Source: Liolophura sinensis
Taxonomy: Eukaryota; Mollusca; Polyplacophora; Chitonida; Chitonidae
NCBI RefSeq assembly: GCF_032854445.1
Contig: NC_088303.1
Coordinates: 23,941,501-24,005,500, forward strand
Reading direction: 5' to 3'
Length of the DNA stretch: 64,000 bases
The notes below the pieces were generated by a model. The model was not told the origin of the DNA. It saw nothing but the letters and a program-made list of their open reading frames with translations, and ran no database searches. Positions 24,379-35,690 of this stretch are shown piece by piece. A program made the position numbers and the translations under genes. How positions within the stretch are numbered: position 1 is the stretch's first letter; each line of letters opens with the position of its first letter.

Positions 24379-25954
24379 GCAGTTTTTCACATTTAACATT
24401 CTTTAGCTCAATTCTTTGCCAAATGAGTGATGTGCGGAAAGAGGGCCACATAATTTCATCATAGATGACATGAATTTTTTTCTTGTCTGTATTAATGTTT
24501 CATTCTATCGATTACACAGCCGTAATTTTAATCATAAAAAAGAACATGACAGATCTGGCTATTTTGCGTTCCCGAGCTCAAACCTCACAGATAATACCAG
24601 CCTTGTCGGATTGATCTTTGCCGATCTTTCTGTCTTAAAAATATAACTGCAATATCCGCTCTCTTCGATTTGATTTCAGTGTCACCACTGCCCTTTAACT
24701 ACATGTGTTACAACCACAACTCCATCCTAGTTGGTTTTTGGTCTTTGAACTATAAGCCGTCTGATCAAATCCATACGCTATCAGTGCATGGCAGCCAGCC
24801 ACACAGAATGTTACAAATGCCGATGCAGTTGTACTCTGACAACAACGTGTAGTCAAGTGTGAAAGGAATTCTACTGCACTGAAAGAAATTCGATGGCATT
24901 CACAAGGAAGAGTTTCTCATTGTGAAAGTAGACATGGTGCTGTGAGATCTTAACTTTCACATACAATAAGCTGTAACGCCTTCAGTGACAAAACCAGCAA
25001 TAATAACAAATAAGTCTGAATAATGTTTTCACCTTTTATTCTTCAATGCGAATCTGAAAAACTTCAAAAAGGTCAAAGTATAGATATAAGAGAAAAGTGA
25101 CATCTGAAAATCAAGGAAATAGTTCCAATGTAATAATTCTGCTTTAAGTGCAATTCCCAGGCTAATCACTCTGGCACAAAATACGTTCATAGTTACTTTT
25201 GTCAATCTCAGATCACTACCAATACGACAAAAATACTACCAAATTGGAAACCAAATCATGCGATCTATTGAGTCTATAATTTATCATTCCTATGAGAATG
25301 TATCACATCACATGCCCATCGCAAGTAAATAAGATCCTTGTTCGTAAATTCTATCTGTGTTTTTGATGTCACATTATCTTAAAATATGGTGATTGCTTAC
25401 GCCACACACCGGAAGTAATGTGGTGTTTTATTTTTTATTTTTTGGATTATGAAGCCCTGGGAACCATTACTTGTCACTGTCGAGGAAGAACAAGGGGAGG
25501 TAATAAGATAACTGTGTGACCACCAAAGATTTATGTATGAGCCTGTTTATGTCCTGTACTAGACTATCATGTACGAGCGACAATACGATTTTAGCAGTGT
25601 AACCATACCTCAGTATACTCAACAGTGATCTTAATAAATTAAAGTATGATTTCACTTTCAGGACGGTATTCCTATATGTATCTTTAGACATTTTGGCATA
25701 TTGTATTCTTTGATAACTACTCGATTCTTCCACTTAAATACAACCAAACAAAATTTAATCCGAAGTTTAGCAAGAACTGGATTCCAGTAAGTAACCGTAT
25801 GAATAGAGACAACTGTTTCCAGCGTGACCACCCGAGAAGATGATTTCAGATTTGAATTCAAGAAAACTTCTTGTGATTAAAAGTCATTTATACATGTATT
25901 TAGTGTCCCAGTAGGCCATTATTTCATGGAATTCATATTACACCAATACATGTG
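24379..25954. other. Intergenic, no gene seen
   Basis: AT-rich sequence with short open frames only, none with a recognisable domain. Nothing repeated from elsewhere in the window was noticed here. Confidence 0.5.
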
Positions 25955-26195
25955 CACGGCGAGAAGTACAAAATACATGTGTAGAGGTTCCACGACGAGA
26001 AGTAAAGAATAAAGGTGCAGCGCTTCCACGACGAGAAGTATAAAATAATGTACAGAGGTTCCAGGACGAGAAGTATAAAATACATGTACAGAGGTTCCAG
26101 GAGGAGAAGTATAAAATACATGTACAGAGGTTCCACGAAGAGAAGTATAAAATACATGTAAAGAGGTTCCACGACGAGAAGTAAAAAAAAAGGAG
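25955..26195. repeat. Tandem repeat, about 36-bp unit, about 6.5 copies
   Basis: The unit is close to 'ggttccacgacgagaagt' plus 'ataaaatacatgtacaga'. Because the period is a multiple of three, all three minus-strand frames stay open with repetitive peptides; these are by-products of the repeat. It sits at the left edge of unit 0. Confidence 0.9.
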
Positions 26196-26899
26196 GGTGT
26201 TGGGGAGCAGGGGTTCCACAAGCACAGGTGAAAATAACAAGTGCGGCTCAGAAATCGATTTCAAAGAAGAAACAAAGACATGAGAATGTAAATGTACGAA
26301 AACTGCCATATGCTTTATTTGTATGGAAATATTAGCTAGAGAATAACGTTATAAGTATAATGACCTCACACTTAGGGCTGTGTCACACGGGCTGAGATTT
26401 TTTATCGTAATATATCCCAAGCTACAATTTTAAACTTCTGTTAAAGCAACCTTACGTAAAACATCCCCGTTCGTTTCACGCACATTCCACTCACTAACAT
26501 TGCATACATGTAAGAACACATTAAAATACATCACAGTAATTACATTTTTCGCATAAACTAAGAATGATTCCATACCAAGAGAAGTCTACAACATAAGCGT
26601 TGATTAGAGAAAAAGTCCGGTTGTTGCCTTGTTTGAGAGCATGGAGCATGGACGGGTTGTCACGGGATCGCAGAAACTTCAAACAGACTTAAACAACCCA
26701 ACCGACATAGGTCCAGAGCAACACTGTGATAAAGGTATTTTACGGACAAAAAAAATATGTGTAGTGGCATGGCAGATAACCACCGGGGATGTGACACATT
26801 TTATCGGCAAAACTGACTGCAGGCAGCACAAGATGGGTGACGCAGGAGATGCTCTTTAGGCCTTTTCCATTGACAACACCGCATGATAATCCGCAGGCG

Positions 26900-27245
26900 A
26901 TTGTAACACAACAAGGGAAGTTTCAATATAGGAAAGGTAGTGTTCCGTAGACGAAGTAAGGTGTTGCAGAGGCGATGTAAAGTATTCCACGGGCGATATT
27001 AGGTTGTTCCATAGGTGACGAGGGTTATTCCACAGGCGATGTAAGATTGTTCCATAGACGACGTAACGTTTTCTACGACAACAAAGACGATGAAATATTC
27101 CACAGAAGCTGTTTCACAGGCCATGTGTAAAAACTGTTTCTCAACGTTATCCCACAAATGATGTAAGACCCCAAAGAAGCTGTACCACAGAAAATCTACC
27201 GTTCCATAGGCGATAAAAGTTATTCCTTCAGTCTGTTTCATCAGA
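26900..27245. repeat. 22-bp minisatellite, unit 0 copy
   Basis: Diverged tandem copies of 'ttccacaggcgatgtaag' and 'ttccataggtgacgagggt' with period near 21-22 bp. The same motif forms longer arrays at 42.06, 47.82 and 54.22 kb at the matching place in units 1-3. Confidence 0.85.
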
Positions 27246-27769
27246 TTTCACAGGCACTAGTTATCAACTGCATTTATCTCTTCTCCTCAGCTGGTTTGTT
27301 TTATGGGCCAAAACTGCTCAATCTTACCAAAAACGTGCCTCTGTAGTATTAACACTTGATGAAAGTGTGACTTCTGGCTTATAAATACCACACGTTTATT
27401 TCAAGGGCAAGAATCCACCATTCTGCACCCGCCACATTTTACAACTAAGACAATATCCAGATATCTCTGGGGGGAACACGAAAACATTCCGAATGGTATC
27501 AAATTCACCTGTATCATGACATTAGTGTTAACAAATAAATATTTCTGGCATGTATTTCCTACGGTTACATATTATATCCAATAAGTCATTTAACTGTGGA
27601 AACAAAAAAGTAGTGTTCACCTTGAAATTTAGGTGACAACGCCTTTATTATATGTTTTACTGAGCTGAGTGAGCTTTAATATACCGAGGTGAATTATATT
27701 TAAATTATATCTGAAAAGATTATATCTGAAATTATATTTAAAGTGTATCTGAAAAAAGATCTGAAAGAA

Positions 27770-28020
27770 ATAATCACAATATTTTTAGAATTGTTTGAAA
27801 AGACAGCTTTTTCTGGCTTGTCTCCTCTTTCCTGGATCGTGTTTGGTGTTTTCCACCAGAGGGCCAGGAGGCTGCGGACATATTATGCGGGGACTGATGA
27901 GCTGTGAGTCTTTCTAAGCATTTTCACACTTAAGGTGACTCCTTAAATCACCTTCTGTGGTTGACGTTGTTTAGATCTACATGTAAAATGATTATATCTC
28001 ATAGAGTCACTCTCCGTTTC
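27770..28020 (-). pseudogene. Relic of the unit gene: last and penultimate exon (unit 0)
   Basis: On the minus strand an acceptor-like 'GAAAGACTCACAG' precedes a stretch homologous to the last exon of units 1-3 ('CCTGGCCCTCTGGTGGAA'). In the unit-gene frame it meets a stop within a few codons. Upstream, 'GATCTAAACAACGTCAACC' corresponds to the segment that encodes IYTHANY in unit 1. No matching signal-peptide exon was found. It is a decayed copy. Confidence 0.6.
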
Positions 28021-28916
28021 CTCTGGTCGAAAGACGGTCACATGCTGTTCTGCAAAACATGATGTACAACAATCACGCGCCCAAGGAATCTACCGATTGT
28101 TATTTCCACCTACTGTTTACGATACTGATACCGGATTAACAAATGTTAACCCCGTTGTGTTTTGATAATAAAACTCTTCATACCAAATCATGTTCAGTTG
28201 GATCAAAAGACCTGGGGAATGCAGGCATGTCATATACGAATGCGGGAGGCGACATTACTCCAAAACCAAAAAAACTAGAACCAAAATTACCTGGAATTGA
28301 TTAATCTTACCCTTCGTTGACAGGATGTTTAAAACCCCTTAGTTTGCACCCCTGTTATTTAACGTTAACTGATAGCTACTTCAGATCGCCCCCAGCTACG
28401 AGGGATAATTCCTGTTTCCGTTTTTCTGGAGGTTGTCTGACTCCGCAGATTAAGGGTTTTCTAGTCTGACCATTCCTGCAAAAGCCGCCCATCTGTAACG
28501 ACACGTAAACATGCGTAATTTACGCCATACTATGTGATGTGAAAAAGGCTAGGATAAATGAAGAACCACTTAGCCCTGGGTCAAGAGAATGCCTATAGGT
28601 GGAAAACTTCAGGAACAACATGGAGTTATACTTTGCATACCTATTCTTTGGTAAAAAAACATTTTCTGGAGAAATTATACATTGAACTCAGAGACTAACA
28701 GATGCCTAAAAAAATTACATAGTAATTTTCCTAGGTTAGAAATGGAAAATCCTACCGACCCTCAACGGCGTTTCGAAGATGTATATATTTGGTTGTCACC
28801 GTTTTAAGTAGTTTTGTTGCGTGGATTAAAGAGCAAGGCTGAGAGCAAATCATAGACAATAGTGCATTTTACAAATGCCCTTTGAAGGCTACAGCCCAGG
28901 AAGAGAAAATATGTTT

Positions 28917-30000
28917 GTCAACACCCGAGTTTAAAAGTCACGGTCCCGAGTTAACAAGTCAATTACCCGAGTTTACAAGTCAGGGACCCGTGTTTACAAA
29001 TGAACTTCATGTACCTGTTCGACTTTGCTTGAAAAGGTCTACGCAGAAACAGGGACATATTGAAAGACTGAAAGAATACACCGCATTAGACCGACTTGTT
29101 TTAGGCGGGCAATGTATTTCCCTATATCAATGAGACGGCTTATTTATAAACAGATTATAAAAAGAGACAATATATGAACTAAATTAAAATTAAATATAAA
29201 ATACAGCGTGCAGCCCCGCCCTTATATAGCCTAGTAGAGTTCTTTCAATCTCAACTGGACCAGTTATGTGTGAGACACTGTTCAAATACATGAAGGCCTA
29301 CTTGATCCAGCCAGGGTGGAATTAAGGCAAGCTACATACGTTGGGACCAAAGGCCTTAACTTTATGTCAAATACATGTCTAAGGACGGCTGTGATAAGTT
29401 TTATTCTTATCGTATTATTTTGCTTAAATATTTACTTTGTTAATAATAATTCCAGATTGTTGGAGGTTATACCATAAATCGTATTGGCCTAAAAGAATCG
29501 TCGCCTAAAAGAACATTTTGATTTTTTTTTTTTTTTTTGATTGGTGTTTTACGCCGTACTCAAGATTATTTCACTTATACGACGGCGGCCAGCATTATGG
29601 TGGGTGGAAACCGGGCAGAGCCCGGGGGAAACCCACGACCATCCGCAGGTTGCTGATAGACCTTCCCACGTACGGCCGGAGAGGAAGGCAGCATGAGCTG
29701 GTCTTGAACTCACAGCGACCGCATTGGTGAGAGGCTTCTGGGTCATTACGCTGCGCTAGCGCGCTAACCGACTGAGCCACGGAGGCCCCTAAGAACATTT
29801 TGCGACAGAGAAAGTGTAATTTGCAAGCGACAAAAGTTAATTTGCAAAAGCATACTGGCACTGACGATCAGGGAGTAGTCCCCTATATATAGATGAAATT
29901 ATAGCGTAACCCTTATGATTGGTCAATTATGTCCGGGCCCCGACTTGTAAACTAGGGGCCCGACTTGTAACTTGTGGCCCCGACTTCAAAACTCGGGTTA
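28917..30000. repeat. Inverted clusters of a 'gagtttacaagtc' motif flanking about 0.9 kb
   Basis: At 28917-29008 the motif 'cccgagtttacaagtcagg' repeats about four times at roughly 21-bp spacing. At 29935-30000 its reverse complement 'ccccgacttgtaaactagg' repeats about three times. Inverted subterminal motifs around a bounded block suggest a foldback or MITE-like element inserted in unit 0. The SINE at 29521-29790 lies inside it. No terminal target duplication was identified. Confidence 0.4.
29521..29790 (-). mobile_element. tRNA-derived SINE, family 1, complete with 12-bp target duplication
   Basis: Reads (t)n, 'gattggtgttttacgccg', body, and ends in the tRNA-like head complement 'ccgactgagccacggaggc'. 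It is flanked by a perfect 12-bp direct repeat, aagaacattttg, at 29509-29520 and 29791-29802. This fixes both ends of the element and shows target-primed insertion. It is the best reference copy of family 1 in the window. Confidence 0.95.
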
Positions 30001-30779
30001 AAAGAAAACTTTTCTTCTCCCCCAAAAAGTTTTTTTAGCATGTACTTTTTTTTTCTTTCCAAAATTTTCTTTCACCATATCACTTTTACGGCTCCGTTGT
30101 ATTAAGTCCATTGTAAGGTGTTTTATTGAATACTTTCCCTAAATTATCACACTGTCGTGGCTGGTCTGGCTTTACTCTCTTTTCTGTAGTCTTCTACATT
30201 CTGTGTCAAGTATTGCACGAGCACAAAAGTGTGGTCTCTAGCCAAAGAGTACACCAAACAGTAATACATCATATTACCAGGACTTTCAAGCAGACACTAC
30301 CATACCCACTTGTCACCAATCTATCTTATTTTTGCATTCTTCTCAATCCACTGCTTTTCTATCTAGTAAGATAAATGATATAGGACATTTATTACTATGT
30401 AGATTTGTTGTACCATTTAATCTGCTTGTGAGATGCGTTCTGAGCTACTATAGAAAATTAACGATTGCAATCTGCTAACCTGAATTCCCGGCATGCAGCA
30501 CTGGGACATGAGCCGACTTGGCGTCTTAGGAAATGAATTCATTGGTATTCATGTCACGTGACAAGGTTCCGTCTCTCGGTGTCGTCTGCTGGAAAGGGTT
30601 CCATTTACCAGATTGAGAATGTTTTAAGCATGTTTCTCTTGTTTCTTTGAGGGGCTTTGTCGCGAAGTTGTGAGCATGTAACAGAAAGGGAGTTAAGACG
30701 AGCTTAAAATAATGGGTATTTTATTCACGTAACAAACGTTTTGTGAACCATGACCGTTTAAACATATGGAACTTTTTAA

Positions 30780-30925
30780 AATACATTGTACATTGTATCA
30801 GTATACTGTACCCTGTAGCATTACATTGTACATGGTATCAGTATACTGTGCCTTGTATCAGTACATTGTACATGGTATCAGTACATTGTACATGGTATCA
30901 GTATACTGTAAATTGTATCATCTGA
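30780..30925. repeat. Tandem repeat, about 20-bp unit, about 7 copies
   Basis: Unit close to 'ggtatcagtacattgtacat', with a variant 'gtatcagtatactgt'. It contains self-complementary TGTACA. It lies in unit 0, where the equivalent positions of units 1 and 3 (46.6 and 59.5 kb) carry only single 'catcagtatac'-like sequence. Confidence 0.88.
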
Positions 30926-30959
30926 TCATCTTGCTTGATTCATGTACTCAATACAGTTA

Positions 30960-31240
30960 GAAAATGTATGTATGTATGAATGCTTGGGGTTTAACGTCGC
31001 ACTTAGCAATTTTTCGGTCATATCACGACGAGGAGTCATTAGACGTTTGTACATATTCTGTCTTCTTGTGGCAGGGCGAGTCCATGCTGCCAAAGCGCTG
31101 TCTCCACTGAAGTATCATGCCAAAGATTCCAGTCATATTATACTGACACGGCATCAACCAATCTTATTTCCTTGCTCTAACGTTTCAGTACTGAGCGTCA
31201 AGCGAGGCAACAAGTACCACTTTTATGTTCTTTGGTATGA
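30960..31240 (-). mobile_element. SINE, family 2, head-less copy
   Basis: Body landmarks 'cttggggtttaacgtcgca', 'cacgacgaggagtcattag', 'cttcttgtggcagggcgag', 'ccaaagcgctgtctccact' and 'cagtactgagcgtcaagcg' match the body of the copy at 15295-15535. The sequence stops near 'ctttggtatgac', before the tRNA-like head seen in the other copy. It lies inside unit 0. Confidence 0.7.
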
Positions 31241-31512
31241 CTATGTCCTATTAGAAAATGTGCTTCTATCAAAAACCAGATGCCATTGGTCATAGCATAA
31301 ATTTTTAAAGAGCATTTTGTTTCGAACGCTTTTTTGAAATTTAACGATGACACGAAGAAAGCTACAGGTATAAATCAGATATTTTTCTTTTATTTTAGAG
31401 AGATCAATATTGTAAAACACCAAACAAAACACAAATCCGTGATACGAAGGCTTATTTTGCACTACACAAAAAATTAGCTGATAAGGGCTGAATATCACAT
31501 TAGAAGTATTTA

Positions 31513-31679
31513 TCTCCGGCCGTACGTGAAGGTATGTCACCAACCTGCGAATGGTCGTGGGTTTCCAGTGGGCTCTGTTCGGTTTCCTCTCAGCGTAATG
31601 GCCGCCGTCGTATGAGTGGAATATTCTTGAGTACAGCGTAAAAAATCCGCAATAAAATAAATAAATAAATACATAAATG
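31513..31679 (+). mobile_element. SINE, family 1, 5'-truncated, with 10-bp target duplication
   Basis: Starts within the body at 'tctccggccgtacgtgaag' and ends in (aaat)n. It is flanked by gaagtattta at 31503-31512 and 31680-31689. Units 2 and 3 have the uninterrupted site 'cattggaagtatttaag' (51.88 and 59.98 kb), so the insertion happened in unit 0 after the copies separated. Confidence 0.9.
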
Positions 31680-31799
31680 GAAGTATTTAAGTAATTTTGT
31701 CGAAATAATTAATTGAAGCACAACAGAAAAAGACATGTGGCTGAAGCCCGCAGATACGCAAAATCTTATCATGGAATATTGTTTTCACCACTTAAAGCT

Positions 31800-32729
31800 G
31801 ACGTAAGTTTGACATAGTTGCTTATACCTGACGCAAAAGAATACTGATGCAAAAGAATTTTACTGAAGCAAAAGAATTTTAGGCATTATAACTGTCCAAA
31901 AAGCTTGCCCAAGAGTTATTACGCGCTGTATCTTGACGAATATATAAATACGGAGGCCGGACACAGATGTCAGGATACAATGGCAGGGTACAATGTTTAT
32001 TGACCTGTAGAGGAACAAAAGTGATCCTCAAATTGACTGCAGCATGGTGACCGGCAAAGCGATCGTCAGTGCGCGATCCCACAATGCCCTAAAGAACATG
32101 TTTAATGTACATGAGAAGTACAGTAAATTAAATTACATGAATTTACTTCAGTTCATTAAGTTGATGACAAGTACATGTATTTAAGTTTGTTTCACAAACA
32201 CAGAAATGATAAAAAAAAATGAATCCAATCTGTGCAATTGTCCTTGAGGGTTATCCTTAACATCACACCATACAATACTGTGAATTAAACAAAACATAAC
32301 AATGAGAGTTATGGTCCTTGGATCTAGTATTCCGGCAAAGGTAGTCACCCTTGTTGTATAATATTCTAATACGAGTTGTGTCCCTTGTTTACAACCATTC
32401 ATACTATCGTACTACGGTAAACTTCCAGCAATGAAATATATACAAAAATATCACTGTAAGTCTGCAACAATGCAGTTTCCAAAACTACATGCACCGCGAT
32501 TCGGACTGAACTAAAACTACTACAATACTAATTACAAAGCTTATCACGTAATGTGAAAGAAACAACAGGAACTGAAGATAACCTACAAACAACTACTTGT
32601 TAACTAATTTAGTTAACCCCACTCTAATGGTGTATGTGGCACATGTACAATGTACAACAAAGTGGGCCTTTCCACCAATGTGCCGATCATGTATAGTATG
32701 GCTAATGCATGTATTTTAGCAACTCATGG
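31800..32729. other. Unassigned stretch between unit 0 and the LTR element
   Basis: Unique AT-rich sequence with no open frame of interest. It may include a diverged U3 part of the 5' LTR, but I cannot align it with the 3' LTR. Confidence 0.4.
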
Positions 32730-33095
32730 ACAATACAGTTCCATGTTTTATTTTTTTTTTTTGAGCGATTATTGTTTTAATGCAGACAAAGTGTTCAAGT
32801 TCCACCTGCTTGTAACACATACACAGTTATTATGTAAATATTGTGCTCATGGAAATATGCCACCACTTCAAGTTTAAAGTTATCTCCCTTGACTTCTATA
32901 AACACATACGTACGTTTGAACATGTTTTTCAACCGAAACTAACTCTTTTTTGTTGTTGTTTTTGTAGCAATCTGTTGCGCTTTTCGCTGTTATTTAAGAA
33001 AATCTCTGTGTCTGGCAGTACATTGCTGCCCAAGCCCTACCTAATAAACTGTGGAATACATTAAATCTGGAATCAACCTGATTTTATCGTCTACA
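32730..33095 (+). repeat. 5' LTR (recognisable 3' portion)
   Basis: Aligns with 37988-38541: 'catgttttattttt', 'taatgcagacaa.gtgttcaagtt', 'gctgttatttaagaaaa', 'cctacctaataa', 'cctgattttatcgt' and ends '...ctaca'. It carries AATAAA at 33043-33048, the expected R-region poly(A) signal, where the 3' LTR has the mutated AATAAG. The upstream part does not align, so U3 is truncated or too diverged. Confidence 0.85.
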
Positions 33096-33097
33096 CT

Positions 33098-33115
33098 TGG
33101 CGTCGTGGACAGGAT
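33098..33115 (+). other. Primer-binding site
   Basis: TGGCGTCGTGGACAGGAT starts two bases after the LTR end. TGG at the start pairs with a tRNA 3' CCA, and the position is right for a minus-strand primer site. The tRNA species was not determined. Confidence 0.7.
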
Positions 33116-33221
33116 AGGGCAGGCATAAAACTAAAAGGGCAGCACGAAGCGACCAGAACCTAATGTGGTAGCCTTGGAGGAACAGTTGCGGAATATGGCT
33201 ATGATTCTGTTTCTCTGTTTA

Positions 33222-33600
33222 TACTCTGTTTCTTGTACAAGAAACCTGTTCACCTTAAACGGGAATGCCCATCTCGTGACAGCCAGGACTTTTTAGAAAG
33301 TTCTACGGTGGCGAGCCGATCGGTAGAAGGGTGTTTAGGCTCCAAACAGATGGCAAGCCACTTTCTGAATAAAACAGTGGGTGAATGCACTCGTGTTGAA
33401 GTGACTATAATCGGAGTATCCATGGTGTGTCTGTAGCACAGAGGGTCACAGGTATTAATTATTGCTTTAAACCGGAAGGTATTGTTCCTGTAGATGTTAA
33501 CAGATAGGTACAGATGTCATTTTAGAAAGTGGATTAAGTAACAGTATTATTGTTAATAGGGCTTACATTTTATTAATATAACACAGATTCTAGTGCTGAA
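33222..33600 (+). pseudogene. Gag zinc knuckle and protease start (LTR element)
   Basis: At about 33226 the frame reads a CCHC knuckle remnant ending 'KKPVHLKRECP'; the second Cys is replaced and the Gly before His is Val. Further on 'SNSIIVNRAYIL' (about 33540) resembles the region after the protease active site. The expected DSG/DTG reads 'ESG'. Stops separate the pieces. Non-functional. Confidence 0.55.
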
Positions 33601-33705
33601 ATTTGGCAGACACCACTCCGGGTTTCGAACCAGCGACCTCAGAGTCAGGCACCAAGTCGCCAGCAATACATGTCAACCGTCTAAACCACTCCACCAACAG
33701 GCCTT
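33594..33705 (-). repeat. tRNA-like SINE head inserted in the LTR element
   Basis: The minus strand reads 'TTGGTGGAGTGGTTTAGACG' (A box), 'GCCTGACTCTGAGGTCGC' and 'TGGTTCGAAACCCGG' (B box) in about 105 nt, longer than a tRNA. It interrupts the protease region. It resembles neither family-1 nor family-2 heads, so it may be a third tRNA-derived SINE or a tRNA pseudogene. Confidence 0.55.
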
Positions 33706-33807
33706 TCACAGTTTGTGATCATCAGAGGGGTAATGCGAGTTCACTGTAAAGTCTACCGGTCTAGTCAACCTTTTATTTTTGTGGACGACCTCCCATAGGT
33801 ACGCGGT

Positions 33808-34502
33808 ATGGAGACCAACACTGAATTACTTGGTAAGACCTTAGTAAACCAGGCTGCCTTTGTTGTTAAGGACAGTGGATGTGATAAGATTTTTTCTGGT
33901 ATTTTAGGCATGAATATTTTGAAGAATTGTGGAGAGTTTTCAGTAGCAACATCATGTGATTCCGATACCGCCCCAGATGTTACATCTAATGTAGTCAGAG
34001 CTCATGCACAATGTAATGTTAGGCCTAATGGCCAGATGGGCTTAATAAAGTTGTCCACTAAGAATACTGTTGTTATTCCCCGTAAGCCTGAGGTAAGTTC
34101 AACAGGTTATTGTAAGGCTGGTCAGGTTAAGAGTGAATTGATGCTCTTGTTGAAGCCACTGATGGCTCCCAACTTACGTACAAATCTGATGGAGGCCAGG
34201 CTTTGTGTCACTGTTAACGAGGGAACAGTCCCTCTCAGGTTAATGAAACACCCCAAAAGTTAAGACCTAGAGCTAGGGTAGGTAAACTTCAGGTATTGGA
34301 TAAGGTTGAAAGACCAGGTATAGGTGTAGCAGATAAAGCTTCATATGCCGAGGTTAACTGGGAAGGTATGGAGAAGAGCTTTAATGATGATGAAGATATT
34401 CCTGTAAAGTTGGGTAATGTTGAACAAACTAAACATCAAAGACAGAGACTGGTTGCTTTACTCAAAAAAACACGAAATGGTGTTTTTTCGGCATTCAAAT
34501 GA
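33808..34502 (+). pseudogene. Protease C-terminus and linker (LTR element)
   Basis: The open frame from 33808 contains 'FSGILGMNILKNCG', the 'ILGxDFL' end of a retropepsin domain, followed by a linker to the reverse transcriptase. A stop at 34261 breaks it; a second frame from 34296 continues 'QRQRLVALLKKTRNGVFSAF', which resembles the 'L..LL..y.dvFs' lead into the Gypsy reverse transcriptase. Confidence 0.65.
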
Positions 34503-35110
34503 TTTAGGCTGCACTTATACAGTTACTCACAAAATAGACACCGCATAACACCTGCCAATTAAGCAAAGGCATCATAGAGTGCCACGACATATATTCAGTG
34601 CAGTTAAGAAGCACATCAACGAGTTGGTTTATCAGGGAGCACTTGAGAAAAGCTGTAGTCATTGGACCTTTCCTGCTGTGATTGTCCGCAAACCTGACAA
34701 TTTTATTTGGCTCTGTTGTGACGAACAGAAAACTCAGTCGAGTTACCAGGAAGGATGTTTTTCCAATTAACCGAGTAGAGGAGTCATTAGATGTTGTTTT
34801 CATCACTAGATCTTATATCGGGGTATTTCCAGGTAACAATGAACAAAGAAGATCAAGCCAAGACTGTGGTTACCACTCCATTTGGGTTGTATGAATGGAC
34901 ACGTTTGCCATTTGGACTGTGTAATGCCCCGGCGACATTTCAACACTTAATGGAGTGTTGCCTTGGAGACTTGCAGTGAGAAACCCAGTTGATATACCTA
35001 GACAACATACTCATTTTTAGTCACGACTTTGATTTTCATCTTCAGCGACTTCAACAACTTTTAGGACGCTAAAGCCTAGCAAGTGTCACCTCCTGCAGAG
35101 TGAAGTGAAA
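34503..35110 (+). pseudogene. Reverse transcriptase remnant (LTR element)
   Basis: Across three frames I see 'GALEKSCSHWTFPAVIVRKP', '[13 protein letters not shown]' (34794), '[19 protein letters not shown]' (about 34895-34950) and the catalytic box as 'IYLDNILIFS' (34989-35018), where the second Asp of the usual YxDD is Asn. 'KPSKCHLLQSEVKFLGH' follows with a shift. At least three frame changes and stops make it inactive. Confidence 0.88.
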
Positions 35111-35690
35111 TTTTTGGGTCACATTGCCTGTTCCGAGGGTATCAGGACTGACCCTGAAAACACGCAGTTATCGACAACTGGCCTATTCCAGTGTGTGGCC
35201 GAGAGGTCCGACAGGCATTGGGATTCATGGGGGTTTACAGGAGATTTGTTCCTGAGTTGTTTACAGATTGCAACACCTCTCAGTAGGTTGGTTGGCAAGC
35301 CCAAGAAAAGGGGTAAAACTACTCCACCGTTTCAGTAGACTTTTGACTGTCAAGCATCATTTGATATTCTCCGCTCACCGCTTGCCTCAGCACCAGTGTT
35401 AGATCATCCGGACTTATCGCAGCCATTCATCGTTATTACGGACAACAGTAACACTGATCTTGGAGCAGCTCTTTCACAAATCCATGATGACACTGAAAAG
35501 CCCTTAGCCTTTCCCAGTCGTGGGTTACGTCCTGCAGAGTAAAACGATAAAAACTACTGTGCTTTCAAGTTGGAACTGTTAGGGTTAAAATGTCCCAGTC
35601 GGATCCCCTTCATCTTTTCAGGGCTTACCAAGATGTAAGGGATTGTACTGTACACCTTCAGCTGATATTGCCTCGGCCTCTATAGAGAGA
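35111..35690 (+). pseudogene. RNase H remnant (LTR element)
   Basis: 'FDCQASFDILRSPLASAPVL' is followed by 'FIVITDNSNTDLGAALSQ' (about 35430), the Ty3 RNase H start where 'TDAS..G.GAvL' is usual, then 'KPLAFPSRGLRPAE' and a stop, then 'KNYCAFKLELLGL'. The frame is open in blocks only. Confidence 0.78.

Larger units (their letters stand above)
26220..31790. repeat. Unit 0: oldest copy of the repeated segment, interrupted
   Basis: Shares ordered landmarks with units 1-3: 'tatgctttatttgtatgg' (26309), the 22-bp minisatellite (26.9-27.2 kb), 'acaactaagacaatatcc' (27.44 kb), 'gtgaattatatttaaatta' (27.69 kb), 'ttttccaccagagggccag' (27.85 kb), then after a gap 'caatctgctaacctgaatt' (30.47 kb), 'gtcttaggaaatgaattca' and 'ttttagagagatcaatatt' (31.39 kb). 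It is clearly more diverged than units 1 and 2. Between 28.1 and 30.1 kb the order is broken by other sequence and a SINE. Confidence 0.8.

Noticed and set aside
24101-24451. Open frames on both strands with long YIYIYI runs
   Set aside because: They simply translate the (TA)n core of the palindrome.
25919-26309. Three overlapping minus-strand open frames with repeated YFSSW, YTSRRG or MYFILL peptides
   Set aside because: They follow from the 36-bp tandem repeat, whose period is a multiple of three, so all frames stay open. No start context or unique sequence supports a protein.
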